From: Cynocephalus volans
Lineage: Eukaryota > Chordata > Mammalia > Dermoptera > Cynocephalidae
Assembly (NCBI RefSeq): GCF_027409185.1
Contig: NC_084462.1
Span: 27,813,577 to 27,877,576 of the forward strand
Length of the DNA: 64,000 bases
Reading direction: 5' to 3'
This document shows, piece after piece, positions 12,206 to 23,210 of this stretch (the first letter of the stretch is position 1; every line of letters begins with the position of its first letter). A program made the translations under genes and the position numbers. Below the pieces are notes generated by a model. It did not search any database. It was not told the origin of the DNA and worked only from the letters and a program-made list of their open reading frames with translations.

Positions 12206-13205
12206 ATGGTGCTATGACTCGGATAGGATCAGGTTCATCATCAGACCCCTGGGTCTCTCATCCAGGTCCCTAAGTGCGCGCCTTTGAAGTGCTGTTTTCA
12301 CTCCTGACTGATTGATCTGGGATCCATTGGTGAGTTGAACTCCTGAACTATTATTATTCCAGAGGAACGTCCATCGAAGCTGGTAGGAACAGATTTTGAT
12401 TCTTAAGGTATGAGTGTGTTCTAGAGTCCTGGGCTTCCCTTGAAAGGTACCTCCTGGGTTGCATGGACTTCTTCCTGGCTCTCTCTGTGGCCTCTCTATC
12501 CTCTGTTCTCTCTGGTGGATCCTGCTTCTCCCATGGGAACTTCTCTGTCACCTGAAGCCCCTCTTTGTGAGCCTCTGCTGACTACATGCTCTGCCAGCTC
12601 TGTCCACCCTCGCCAGATCCGCTCCCTTCCCACTCCAGCCCCTCACCCTCCATTGGGGGATCTCAAGGGACTCAGCCCAGCCCCCAACTCCCAAAAGCAG
12701 GCACCTGAAGCTGAAAAGAGAGAGAAAAAGGAACTATTTGGAAACCGGGCAAATGAAATATCTTAAAAGCCTTCTCTACAAATACTGGTAGAGAACTTTG
12801 GCCCTTATTGTGTAGGTAACCTCGACCTGTCCCATTTTCATCAGAAACACAATTTGGAAAAAAATATAAAGTGGAAATAAACCTGTGGGCTTCTGCTACT
12901 CAGTTTTATTACCTCATGACTAAACACTTTAAAATGAAAAGGCATAAGATTTGATTGCATCTGTCTGTATGTTTATGTATATGTACATGTATGTAAGTAT
13001 GTTTGTATGTTGTGTATATGTGATTTTTTTCTACCTCTGATGATATTACCAAACTAAAATACTCAAATTGGCTTAGGGAATAAATAAGTGCTCAAACAAA
13101 TTAAGTATTCACAAACTTCTCAGAAAAATAGAAACTGAGCCAAATGTTTTCTTAAGTGTACACGTTCTGATATAGTATAATTTTTGGTAAATAAAAGCTA
13201 GTTTT
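12206..13205. other. Unassigned sequence, possibly decayed ERV internal region
   Basis: The proline-rich open stretch 12440-12766 resembles no protein I can name. The rest is AT-rich without genes. Confidence 0.35.
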
Positions 13206-13217
13206 AAAATGGTTAGT

Positions 13218-13356
13218 GGGCCAAGCCCGTGGTGCACTCGGTAGAGTGCTGCGCTGGCAGCGCGGCGACGCTCCCGCCGCGGGTTCGGATCCTATATAGG
13301 ACTGACCGGTGCACTCACTGGCTGAGTGCCGGTCACGAAAAAACGACAAAAAAAAA
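13218..13356 (+). mobile_element. Second-type tRNA-like SINE (GC-rich head)
   Basis: Head with ccgtggtgcactcgg and ccgccgcgggttcggatcc, tail cacgaaaaaacgacaaaa. Exact 12-base flanks aaaatggttagt at 13206-13217 and 13357-13368. Confidence 0.85.
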
Positions 13357-13372
13357 AAAATGGTTAGTAATT

Positions 13373-13478
13373 GGGCCAGCCCGTGGCTCACTTGGGAGAG
13401 TGTGGTGGTGATAACACCAAGTCAAGGGTTAAGATCCCCTTACTGGTCATCTTTTTAAAAAAAATAAAAATAAAAATA
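13373..13478 (+). mobile_element. tRNA-Ile-derived SINE, recombined single unit
   Basis: The head of the first unit joins directly to the tail of the second unit of the dimer family, as if the middle were lost. It lies 16 bases after another SINE. Confidence 0.75.
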
Positions 13479-13703
13479 AAATGGTTGGTAAAATAAAAAT
13501 AGGAATGTGTTCAGAATTGTTAGCATTAAATATAATATAGATATACATTTTTGCCTGTGTTTGCTGGTCAGACACATTTGTGTCGTCTCTGCTAGACGTT
13601 TAAGGCCACAAAGCTATAAATCTAGCTTAAGAATACACAGTAAAAAATGAATTGCTTAATGGCGGCTGCATGTCAGTCATGGAAGTAAAACAAGACAGAC
13701 AAA

Positions 13704-13730
13704 AGAGAGAGAGAGAGAGAGAGAGAGAGA
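13704..13730 (+). repeat. (GA)n microsatellite
   Basis: About 13 uninterrupted GA units. Confidence 0.9.
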
Positions 13731-13770
13731 ATCATGTTTAACTTTTTAGTTTCTTTGATTTTGTGTTTTG

Positions 13771-13856
13771 GTTTTTTTTGCCAGTATGGGGATCCAAACC
13801 CTTGACCTTGGTGATACAACACTGCACACTAACCAACTGAGCTAACCGGACAGCCT
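13771..13856 (-). mobile_element. tRNA-Ile-derived SINE, monomer
   Basis: The plus strand shows the reverse B box (ggggatccaaaccc) and A box (ctaaccaactgagctaac) after a T-rich tail. Confidence 0.8.
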
Positions 13857-14052
13857 AACTCTGTGATATTTTTGATGCTTTTAAAATAGTGGCTATCTTT
13901 GTTTAATGTCTCATGGAATTTTTCATGAACGTTTCAGACATCATTGTTGAGAATGAATGAATTAGGTAAATGTAAGTTAGAATAAGAGTTTATAAGTGAA
14001 CTTTTCAAAAATAATTATGCTTTATATTATGTCTACTTAAAAATAGTTTCAT

Positions 14053-14970
14053 AACCCAATTAAAAAATGGGCAAAGCAGCTGAATAGACATTTCTCGAAG
14101 GAAGATACAGAAATGGCCAACAGACATATGAGAAAATGCTCAACATCACTCAGCATCAGGGAAACGCAAATCAAAACCATGTTGAGATATCATCTCACCC
14201 CAGTTAGAATGGCCATGATCAAAAAGACAGAATAACAAATGCTGGCAAGGATGTGGAGAAAGGGGAACCTTCCTACACTGTTGGGGGGACTGTAAATTAG
14301 TGCAGACACTATGGAAAACAGTATGGAGGTTCCTCAAACAACTGTAGATAGAACCACCATACAATCCAGCAATCCCACTGCTGGGTATATACCCAAAGGA
14401 ATGGAAATCATCATGTCATGGGATATCTGCACTCCCATGTTTATCACAGCTCTATTTACAACAGCCACGTGTTGGAAGCAACCTAAATGTCCATTGTCAG
14501 ATGACTGGATAAGGAAAATGTGGTATGTATACAAAATGGAATACTACTCAGGTATAAAAAAAGAATGAAATTCTGCCATTTGCAGCAACCTGGATGAGCT
14601 TGGAGAAAGTATAAGTGAAATAAGCCAGGCACCCAAATAGAAATACTGCACATCCTCATTCATAAGTGGGAGCTAAAAAAATCACAAACAAATAAATAAA
14701 AAGAAAGAAAGGAAGAAAGAAACAACAATCACAATAATATGCTGAACTTTCAAAAGGAGAGAACAGAACTGCGGTTATAGAGGTGGGAAAGGGGATTGTG
14801 GAGGGGGTGTTAATGAGAAATTGGTAAAGGGTCACAAAGAATGATTATGTGTTGTAATGACGAATAGGCTAATTATCCTGATTTCATCATCACATATTGC
14901 ACATAGTTGTCGATATTCAACTCTGTACCCCACAAGTATGCATAATCAATTATGTTTCGTTAAAAAAATT
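14053..14970 (+). mobile_element. L1 ORF2 3' end and 3' UTR, sense
   Basis: Sense L1 with ORF2 C-terminal phrases (cccaaaggaatggaaatc; frame ending KMEYYSGIKKE at 14568). It is followed by a 3' UTR with purine-rich sequence and an A-rich end near 14.97 kb. The 5' end is truncated. Confidence 0.8.
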
Positions 14971-15037
14971 TTCAAAACTTTTTGCAACCTTAAAGTTGTG
15001 CTAAGTTAAATGAAATAGTAAATATTTATTAAAAATC

Positions 15038-15103
15038 TCTGATAACACCAAGGTCAAGTGTTTGGATCCCCTTATTAGCCAGGCGCCCCCCCCACCAAAA
15101 AAA
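15038..15103 (+). mobile_element. Truncated tRNA-Ile-derived SINE
   Basis: Only the 3' half of a unit (ataacaccaaggtcaag) plus a short tail is present. Confidence 0.6.
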
Positions 15104-15180
15104 TCTAGACCCAACCATGGAAAAGGAATCTTATTTTGTGTGGCAAAGCTGGCTAAGATTGGATGGGTTTATTCATAAAG

Positions 15181-15181
<1 letters not shown>

Positions 15182-15213
<32 letters not shown>

Positions 15214-15510
15214 TGACCGGTAAGGGGATCTTAACCCTTGATTTGGTGTTGTTAGCACCACACTCACCCAGTGAGCTAACCGGCCATCCCTATATGGGAT
15301 CTGAACCCGGGGCCTTGGTGTTATCAGCACCACACTCTCCCGAGTGAGCCACAGGCCGGCCCCAGTAAGGGGATCTTAACCCTTGATTTGGTGTTGTCAG
15401 CACCTCATTCTTCCACGTGAGCTAACCGGCCATCCCTATATAGGGATCCGAACCCGTGGCCTTGGTGTTATCAGCAGCACACTCTCCCAAGTGAGCCATG
15501 GGTTGGCCCC
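15182..15510 (-). mobile_element. tRNA-Ile-derived SINE, tetramer
   Basis: Two complete dimers stand head to tail behind one T tract (15182-15208), making four tRNA-like units. The flanks attcataaagctttt (15171-15186) and atttataaagttttat (15512-15527) form an imperfect duplication around the whole array, so it may have inserted once as a tetramer. Confidence 0.8.
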
Positions 15511-15527
15511 TATTTATAAAGTTTTAT

Positions 15528-16656
15528 TAAAAATTAATTTTAGTAGTATTTTGATGCAAAAGTAGGATTTGGTCTTCTCTGTTAAAATAACAAAGTTTTC
15601 TTGAAGTACTGGTCAGAGAACGTGAAGGGTTTTTCTTCCCTTTGAAGTAATTTTCCTAGGGAATGAAGATTTTGTGTTTTATCAAGATAATCTCTTGTGC
15701 TTGATGTTGTCTTTTTTTAGGTCTTTGATTACTTAATAAAACCGAGTCTTCTCAATATTAAAAGAGCTAAGTTTTTGTTCACAACTACTATGTAACCTTT
15801 TGTATTTGTCTTTTGAATCTTTTATTGTCACTTTGATTTGATGGCCATTTTAAGTTGTTGTCATCCACTGACAGTTGTTGTTTTACTTTAATTCTTCTCT
15901 AAAAACATTTGCAATCTTCTACAGCTCAAAACTGCTTCTTCATCAAGGAGATTCATAAGAGTCTGACCACTACCCTGGAATGTCGGTTTCTGAGAACTTT
16001 AATATCATACCATTGGACTGGGTAAGAATTTCCAGAACTCTAATAAAACCGATGAGTTCATAAAACTACTACTCCAAGATCAAGCAGAACAAGAATTAAT
16101 TACATGGGACTGAATGAACTCATGAGGATAATTTTTTAATGACTTTTTGTTTGAAGCATTGCTGGTTCTTTAATGTTTTATTTTCCAGATTTAAGGAAAT
16201 TTTTTTCCTTTTAAACTATCTATAGGTTACAGCAACTTGGTGAAGTTTACTTTTGTGAACAAAAATTGAAACATTTACTTTTTCTCTCTACCTGATCCCT
16301 CCAGAATTCAGAAACTATTCATGAGTATTCTCATTTTTATGGGAACATAATTAATTTCATAAGTTCAATAAGAATCTTGTTGTCTATGTAACAAGACACA
16401 ATTAGAAACACTGGTTATAGTACCAAGGGTTTGACTGGAATGTCATATTTTCAGATATGATCAGACGGCTTTAAGGAACTAAAGTTGACTTTATGGAGCC
16501 AATAAAGCTACCCTTGGAAAAACTGGCTTGGTTCCTTGAATACATGGTTCATGGTTGCTTTACAAGCAAGTAAAGAATGTCACTTGCTGATAGACCCAGG
16601 GGATCTTTAGAAGAGAGGAATTCATGTAAACTACAGGTACTGCAGGCAAAATTTTT
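15528..16656. other. AT-rich sequence without gene
   Basis: No recognisable gene. It could be decayed ERV internal sequence, but no frame is intact and I assign no family. Confidence 0.4.
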
Positions 16657-16767
16657 TTGGTTTTTTTTTGGTTTTTTCTTTTTGGTGGCTGGCAGGTATG
16701 GAGATCTGAACCATTGACCTTGAGGTTATAACACTGTGCTCTAACCAACTGAACTAACCGGCCAGCC
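16657..16767 (-). mobile_element. tRNA-Ile-derived SINE, monomer
   Basis: Monomer flanked by the near-identical ctgcaggcaaaa / ctgcaggcaaag phrases on both sides. Confidence 0.85.
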
Positions 16768-16857
16768 CTGCAGGCAAAGTTTTATAGTGAGTTTTTGGGT
16801 TGGATTCCTAACCTCAAGAGGCTTTTAAAAGTTGACTCAGATTCCTTATCAATGAGA

Positions 16858-16945
16858 GCAGCCTTATAACACCAAGGTCAAAGGTTTGGACACCAGTACT
16901 GGCCAGCAGGAAAAAAAAAAAAAAGAAAAGAAAAAGAAAAGTTTC
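16858..16945 (+). mobile_element. Truncated tRNA-Ile-derived SINE
   Basis: The 3' part of a monomer with an A-rich, AAAAG-type tail. Confidence 0.65.
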
Positions 16946-17093
16946 AGCAAAGCAAAATTTAAAAAGCCTATATGGTCAATCACTATTCTTGCTGCGTTTA
17001 TGTAAATAATCAAGCCAAATTAATGAGACTAAACTTACTTTGCACACAAATCAGTATTACATTGGTTATCTTTGTTAGAAATGGAGGTGACTG

Positions 17094-17284
17094 GGCTGGC
17101 CCCGTGGTGCACTCGGGAGAGTGCGGCGCTTGGGTGCGCAGCGGTTCCTGCCGCGGGTTCGGATCCTATATAGGGATGGCTGGTGCGTTCACTGGCTGAG
17201 AGCGGTGCGGACGACACCAAGCCAAGGGTTGCAATCCCCTTACTGGTCACGAAAAAGACAAAAAATAAATAAAAAATAAAAAAT
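17094..17284 (+). mobile_element. Second-type tRNA-like SINE, dimer
   Basis: GC-rich head family with both units and an (AAATAA)n-like tail. Exact 15-base duplication aaatggaggtgactg at 17079-17093 and 17285-17299. Confidence 0.9.
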
Positions 17285-17299
17285 AAATGGAGGTGACTG

Positions 17300-18600
17300 T
17301 AGAGAGAAAAATTACATTTCAGAAGAAACCTATAGTGGACCCAATATTAGATTCTAGCCCTGTTTGTTTTCTTTGAGGTTTTATTATCTAATTGCAATCT
17401 GAACTGGATCCTGAATTCTTCTAGTTTCCTCCAATATCTAGCTATGACTCTTCAAACTAGTATTTCCAATTTTCTCCTGCCATTCTGGCTTGGAATCACT
17501 CAAATTAAAGCTACTTTTTCCTGAAGCCCTGCAAACCGAAACTGGGCAACTTGATATAAACGTCAGAGGAACCACTACAGTAGCTTATGTACGGACAACT
17601 TTGACTGCAAACCAGGAAAATCTGTTGGATTGCCATTTCCTGTTCTCAGGCTCAGCACCTAGAAGTCTTCTTGACTGGCTGCTCTGGGGACCCAGAAACT
17701 AAGTTCATAGTTAGCTCCAACTGTTCGACCCTTGTGAGGGGAGACAGGCCCTGCCCTGGGACGCCTTTCCCTGAGGGGCAAAGGAGCTGCAGTCCCATGC
17801 ACAGGTGTAAGCTGCGCTGACAGAAGTGGCCATTGTGGTCAGGTGCTGTGGTTTCCAGAGACTTCTTGGAGAGGTGATTTTCCAGTAGGCTTTTATTACA
17901 CAGACATCTGGGCTGGGCCGTGTCTGTGAGCAGGTCTCTGTGCTTCTTGGCAGCTGTCCTTTGTGGATAGGACATGGAGGGGCTGTGTGGGCTGTGTGCC
18001 TGCGTCTGTCTGTGGAGGGGGTGGGCATGTTTGGCTTGAGGCATGCTTGTGTGAGAAGGTGTGTGTTTCTGGTCCTGGTTCCGGGCGTGGCCTGTTCCTC
18101 TTCGTGGGTGACAGTGCGAAGGTGTGAGGTGAGATTGCCCAGGGTGGGGTGGAACTGTTCTCTGTAGGTCTGGCCTGGTTGGCTCCTTCTGGGTAATTCC
18201 CAGGCTCTTAGGTGTCACAGAGCAGGGAAGGGAGGAGTGAGTCACTCTCTTCTCCCCACAGCCCTGCCTGGAGAAACTTCTCTCTGTCCCCAGGGCTCAG
18301 TTTCGCCGGGAGCCATAAAAAAGCCCTGCCCAAGCTCTGTTCCTTCCGTTTTCAGCCAGGTCTGCTGAAACCGAGCCTGGGGGTAGCCTGGAAGCTGTGC
18401 CAAGGGCGCTGCCCAGATGGGGCCCAGCAGATGGGCCCCAGCCCCCACCGGGCCAGGCAGCTGAGCCCGTGTCTCCAGCTTTCCTCGTTTCATCTGTTCT
18501 ATGTGCTGAGCCCCTCTGTTCACCCCGAACCCCTTTCCCTCCAGGACCTCTCTCCCCTCCCAAACCTCTTCTCCTCTTCCAGACGCCCTCCCCTTCCAGG
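17300..18600. other. Unique sequence, no gene recognised
   Basis: AT-rich to about 17.64 kb, then GC-rising unique DNA. Several open frames exist on both strands, but none resembles a known protein. Confidence 0.45.
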
Positions 18601-18639
18601 CCCTCCTTTGCTCCCTGGGCCCCATCGCCTCCTGAACCC

Positions 18640-19420
18640 CCCTTTTGAATCCCCTTCCACCCCGTGTTGTGCCTTCACGAGGCGCTCTCTCTCCTGGGGG
18701 GCTGTGAAAGGGCGGGCGCGGGTGGGAGTGGAGACGCAGGGGCTTAGTGCGGAGGCTAAGAGGGGCCAGGGCTCAGTGTCCGGGGAACAGCCAGCGTGCC
18801 GTGGCCTGGCTGGTCTCCGTTCCATCCTGAGCTCGCGGGCCGGGGTTCTGTGAATGAGGGGACGACGCAGGGGGAGGCGGACGGGCTCCGAACAGCTCCC
18901 GCCTCTCCCCTCTTTCGCCCCCTCACACGAGCGCACACTCATGCTCCGCCCTCCGGGCCCGGGGGACGGACGCTCCCTCACTCCGGGCTCCGGGCTGCGG
19001 GCTCCGGGATCCGGGCTGCGGGCTGCGGGCCCCGGGGGCGGGCTTTTCTCGAGGGAGGGTCGGCCGACGGCTGCAGTGTCGCTCGCCTCCACTGGGGGGC
19101 GCCCTACTCCCGGGGCCGCAGCTGTCCCCGCGGGGGTGGGCTCCCCTCTTCACAGCTCACCTTCCAGGGACCTCGCAGCCTGCCCCAGGGTGGCCACCTC
19201 CTCGGCCTCTACGTCAGGGTCTCGGCCACACTTGCTGTGCCCTCCGCAGACACCGGAGGGGGCACCACACCCAGCCCTGGGTCCAGGCAGTCACTGAGCC
19301 TGCCCCGCCGGACCTGGTGGGGGGAGGATGGACCCACAGCCTCAGCTTTTACTTTGCATCACGATGAACAATTTGTCAAAAGAATTGTAAATCCTACCTA
19401 CGGTTCATCATTTAAACGGT
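18640..19420. promoter_or_regulatory. Orphan CpG-dense block
   Basis: Markedly GC- and CpG-rich compared with its surroundings. It includes a short tandem repeat of CCGGGCTS heptamers at 18983-19042. No coding gene is recognisable. It lies about 15 kb upstream of CLDN4 and could be a promoter for an untranslated distal CLDN4 exon or for a non-coding RNA. Confidence 0.5.
18983..19042 (+). repeat. GC-rich heptamer tandem repeat with G-quadruplex potential
   Basis: Seven or so degenerate copies of ccgggct(c/g), giving many GGG runs with loops of about four bases, ending in ccccgggggcggg. Confidence 0.7.
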
Positions 19421-19805
19421 TAATTTGGGGGTACTTTTGGCAGTCTGTTACAACCCTCCCTCCCCGCCCCTCCACCTGCCATTGGCGCAGGAGCGATTTT
19501 CAAAATTTCTCCCAACCCGTGTGGGACACGTCAGAGGCTGCAGTTCCACAAGCAACCAGGCGAGGGCGACTCCAGGGAGCGCCACCGCGGGCCGCGGGGC
19601 TGGACCGGCCCTGGGCAGGATGTGGGCACCCATCATTCGCCGGCAACGCTGCCGGGGACTCTGCTTCCTGGCTGGGCGATCCAGCTCCGCCTGGACAGGA
19701 GTCGCGGCTGGGGAAGGGGCACTGCCTAGGATAGGAGCCATTTGCCATTCAGGATTAACAGAGTGTGGGGGGCCTGCCTGGCACTTGATAAGCATTTGAG
19801 AAGTG

Positions 19806-20505
19806 CTGATTATTATTATTTTTGAAGCAGCTTTATTGAGATGTAATTCATATATCATACAATTCTCCCATTTCAAGTGCATAATTCAGTGGCTTATACT
19901 ATATTCACAGAGTTATGCAACCACAGTCAATTTTAGAACACATTCATCACTACAAAGAGAAACCTGTAACCTTCACTCCCACTCCCATAGCACACATCTC
20001 TTATGCTCATAAACCACTCATCTACTTTTTTTTTTTAATTTTAAGATGACCGATGAGCGGATCTTAACCTTTGACTTGGTGTTGTCAGCACCACGCTCAT
20101 CCAGTGAGCTAACCGGCCATCCCTATATAGGATCCGAACCTGTGGCCTTGGTGTTATCAGCACCGCACTCCCCTGAGTGAGCCATGGACCGGCCCCACTC
20201 ATCTACTTTTTGTCTCTACAAATTTGCCTTTTCCTCACATTTCAAAGAAATGGCAGTACATGGTGTTTTATTTCTGACTTCTTTCACTGAGCATGATGTT
20301 TTCAAGGTTCCTTCATGTGGCAGCGTGTATCAGCACTTTGTCCCTTGTGATGGCTGAATACTATTCCATCATATGAATATAGCACATTCTGTTTATCCAT
20401 TCATCAGCTGATGGACATTTGGGTTGTTTCCACTTTTGGCTATTGTGAGAGTGGTGCTGCTGTGAACATTCAGGTAGTTATTAGTATTAATGTTCCAGCC
20501 TTGTC
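19806..20505 (-). mobile_element. Old L1 3' region, antisense, split by a SINE
   Basis: L1 phrases such as agctttattgagatg and cacagagttatgcaacca occur in antisense form. It is interrupted at 20031-20195. Confidence 0.65.
20031..20195 (-). mobile_element. tRNA-Ile-derived SINE, dimer
   Basis: Dimer with duplication cactcatctactttt at 20015-20030 and 20196-20211, inside L1. Confidence 0.88.
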
Positions 20506-21117
20506 CTCCAAGGTAAGGAGGCCTGAGCTCCCCAGTCCATCCGGAACAGAGAGAAGAGAAAGAGTCGGGAGGGTCGTTTTGTACCAGACTCACCCAAAGT
20601 GGGGCTTCAGGCCCCAGAGTTAGATGGGACAGGAAGAGCCATTTCTCCACAAGCAGGGAAGCCCAGATTTCTGGGTACTGCGTCAGATGCTGGCGAGAGA
20701 CCAGAGAATGGAGGCTTCCGTAGTCACGGGGCTGGGGATGTGGGAGCCAGGAGAGCCCCTGTGTGTGTCTTTTGGGAGGTAGTATCCACGTGATCCAGCC
20801 TTTGGGTGGCTCTGGGGCCTGAGCAGGGACAGGCTGGCTTGCAGGGTGGTGGGATGGGCTGGATGAGGAAGCCAGGTCAGAGGAGCTTCGCTGATCATCT
20901 GCTGTCTGCTGCTATCCCTAGGCCGGCTCGGTTGCACCTCAGCTCTCCTCAGCTTCTCACCTGGAGGATTCCAGCCTCTCTGGCCCTTACACCTGGGCTT
21001 GCCCACTCTCCCCTTCTCCCCGCCCCTCCTGCCTTCCCCATGCCTCAGGTCCTTTGCACATGTGGTTTCTCCACCTGGAAGGAAGCTTCCTCCTACCCAC
21101 TCACCTGACTGGTCTCT

Positions 21118-21231
21118 TCTTAATTTTTCTCTCAACTTTTTATTTTGAAAAAATCTAAAACCTACAGAAAAGTTGCAGTAATAGTCCAATGAACATTCAG
21201 AGACCCTTCATCCAGATTCAGCAACTGTTAG
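21118..21231 (-). mobile_element. Old L1 fragment, left part
   Basis: L1 antisense phrase acctacagaaaagttgcag. It is split here by the ERV element and resumes at 22345 to about 22450. Confidence 0.6.
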
Positions 21232-22344
21232 TGAAACAGAGTAAGGCTAAGCCTGTGAACCAAACCGACTCCATTTTCCCTGCAGAGGACACTTTGTTAC
21301 TTTTCCACTCCTCAGTCATGAGACCCCTCAGGGCAAATGATTACCCCAAGGGCTGCCCAGACAGAACAGACTGAGATAAGACAGGAGACAGATATTTACT
21401 GAGTTGCAAAACCCCTCTCCAAGGCTTGTTTACTGTAATTGTAAAAGTTACAGATTAACCTTAAGACCCCTTTAGGAATTTCCACCCGCACACAAAGCAT
21501 CAAGGTGACTGCTACAATGACCCTCCTGGGGTGACAATGATGAATACTACTGTCCACTGAGCATGTGCCCATGATGCAACCGGGAAGAACAGAATGGACC
21601 ACCTCCAGTGACGCTGGCCTGCCACCCCTTAACTCCTTTCCCTATAAAAGACCCTGAACAGCTCCCCTGGGGGGGGAGGGCCAGCCTTACTGTTGCTACC
21701 CCCCTTATGCATCAGTCTATCTCCTCTTTTAATAAAGTGTTGCTTGCTTTACTGTTGGGTACATTGTTCATTTCCACGACTTTGGAATCCGAGAGCTTAA
21801 CTTAATCACTGGCAAAAAATTGCAAAACTTTGGGCACCGGAGAGGACTCTAGCTGCAAGAGACAAGTGGCCACTGGGACTGTTTTGCTCCCATGTCTCTG
21901 CTGCTGGTAGATCTCTCCTGGAGTCCCTGGCCCAACTTCTGACAAGGCAATGCTTTATTCTCTTTACCTTTCTCTGATTTTCTGAGCCCTCTTCTGTTTG
22001 GTTGGATTGTATCCACTTCTGTATAGGTGCACCCTGGAGAGCTCCTGGCTACGCTTTGTTTTTCTGATTTTAATCTAGTTGATACTTTTCTTCTTTATGC
22101 TGAAAACAGTGGGGAGAACTGCTTTTTATCAATTACTGTTAATGGAATAGTTTGGCCCCACCGATTAGGACTAGGCTAAAATGGACCCCACGGCTCCTCC
22201 TTTCACTTTGTTTGTTTGCTTGGTTAGACATTTAGTTGAGTACTGGTAATCTGAATAAACCTTCCAATCCTCGCATCAACTGTTGGACTTTCAGGTCATT
22301 TGTTTAAGGCGAGAGGGCAAGCTGAGCCTGACCTGTCGGTAACA
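21232..22344 (+). mobile_element. ERV LTR element with intact edges
   Basis: Begins TGAAACAG, ends GGTAACA, and is flanked by the exact 4-base duplication TTAG (21228-21231 and 22345-22348). It contains TATAAAA at 21643-21649 and AATAAA at 21731-21736. A second AATAAA lies near 22254. No coding frame survives. The 4-base duplication suits gammaretrovirus-like (ERV1) integration. At about 1.1 kb it is either a long solo LTR or a deleted provirus. Confidence 0.65.
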
Positions 22345-22835
22345 TTAGCATCCTGTCATGCTTGTATTCTCTCTCCTCCTCCCTACACACACGCTTTGAT
22401 TTTTCCTGAACCACTTGAGGGTTAGACGAATACTCCACGGCAATTGAGTGCTCAGTACTTCAGCATGCATCTCCTAAAAACAGGAAATTCTCCCTCAGAG
22501 GTTCTGGAACTTGAGCAGGGCTGAGTACTGAGCCCAGCCTGCTGGCCCCCTCAACACCCTTCACTGCCCCAGCAGGAACCAGGAAGGCTCCCCGGAGGAG
22601 GTGGCGCTTGGGCTCGGCTTTCTTGCTTTCTTTCTTTTTAAAATAGACTTTATTTTTAAGAACAGTTTTAGATTTACAGAAAAATTGAGAAGATAGTACA
22701 AAGAGTTGCCATATATCCCCCACAATCTCTTTCCTCCTATTAACATCTTACTTAGTATGGCATATTTGATTTAATGAATAAACCAGTGTATGCTGATACA
22801 TTTTTATTAACCACAGTTCACACTTTATATTGATT

Positions 22836-22916
22836 GGGCTGGCTGGCCAGCTCAGTTGGTTAGAGCACAACCTTAAAACACCAAGTTCACCGGTTCGGAT
22901 CCCAAAACAAAAGAAA
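22836..22916 (+). mobile_element. tRNA-Ile-derived SINE, monomer
   Basis: One unit with an A-rich tail (aaaacaaaagaaac). Confidence 0.8.
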
Positions 22917-22931
22917 CAAAGACATACTTTA

Positions 22932-23107
22932 TTTATTTATTTATTTATTTAAAAAGATGAGCGGTAAAGGGATCTTAACCCTTGACTTGGTGTTGTCAGC
23001 ACCACGCTCAACTAGTGAGCTGACCAGCCATCCCTACAGAGGATCTGAACCCGGGGCCTCGGTGTTCTCAGCACCACACTCTCCCAAGTGAGCCACAGTC
23101 CGGCACT
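22932..23107 (-). mobile_element. tRNA-Ile-derived SINE, dimer
   Basis: Dimer behind a (TTTA)n-like tract, inserted at the tail of the preceding SINE. Exact 15-base duplication caaagacatacttta at 22917-22931 and 23108-23122. Confidence 0.88.
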
Positions 23108-23131
23108 CAAAGACATACTTTATACTGGATT

Positions 23132-23210
23132 GGGCTGGCCGGTTGCTGATAACACCAAGATCAAGGGTTCGAATCCCCTTACCGGCCAGCTGCCAAAAAA
23201 AAAAAAAAAA
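23132..23210 (+). mobile_element. tRNA-Ile-derived SINE, monomer with internal deletion
   Basis: The ggccggtt head joins directly to gctgataacaccaag, so most of the A-box region is missing. The A tail is intact. Confidence 0.75.

Noticed and set aside
18212-19734. Open frames of 190-312 codons in the CpG block
   Set aside because: Arg/Pro/Gly/Ser-rich low-complexity translations on both strands, with no domain and no splice support.
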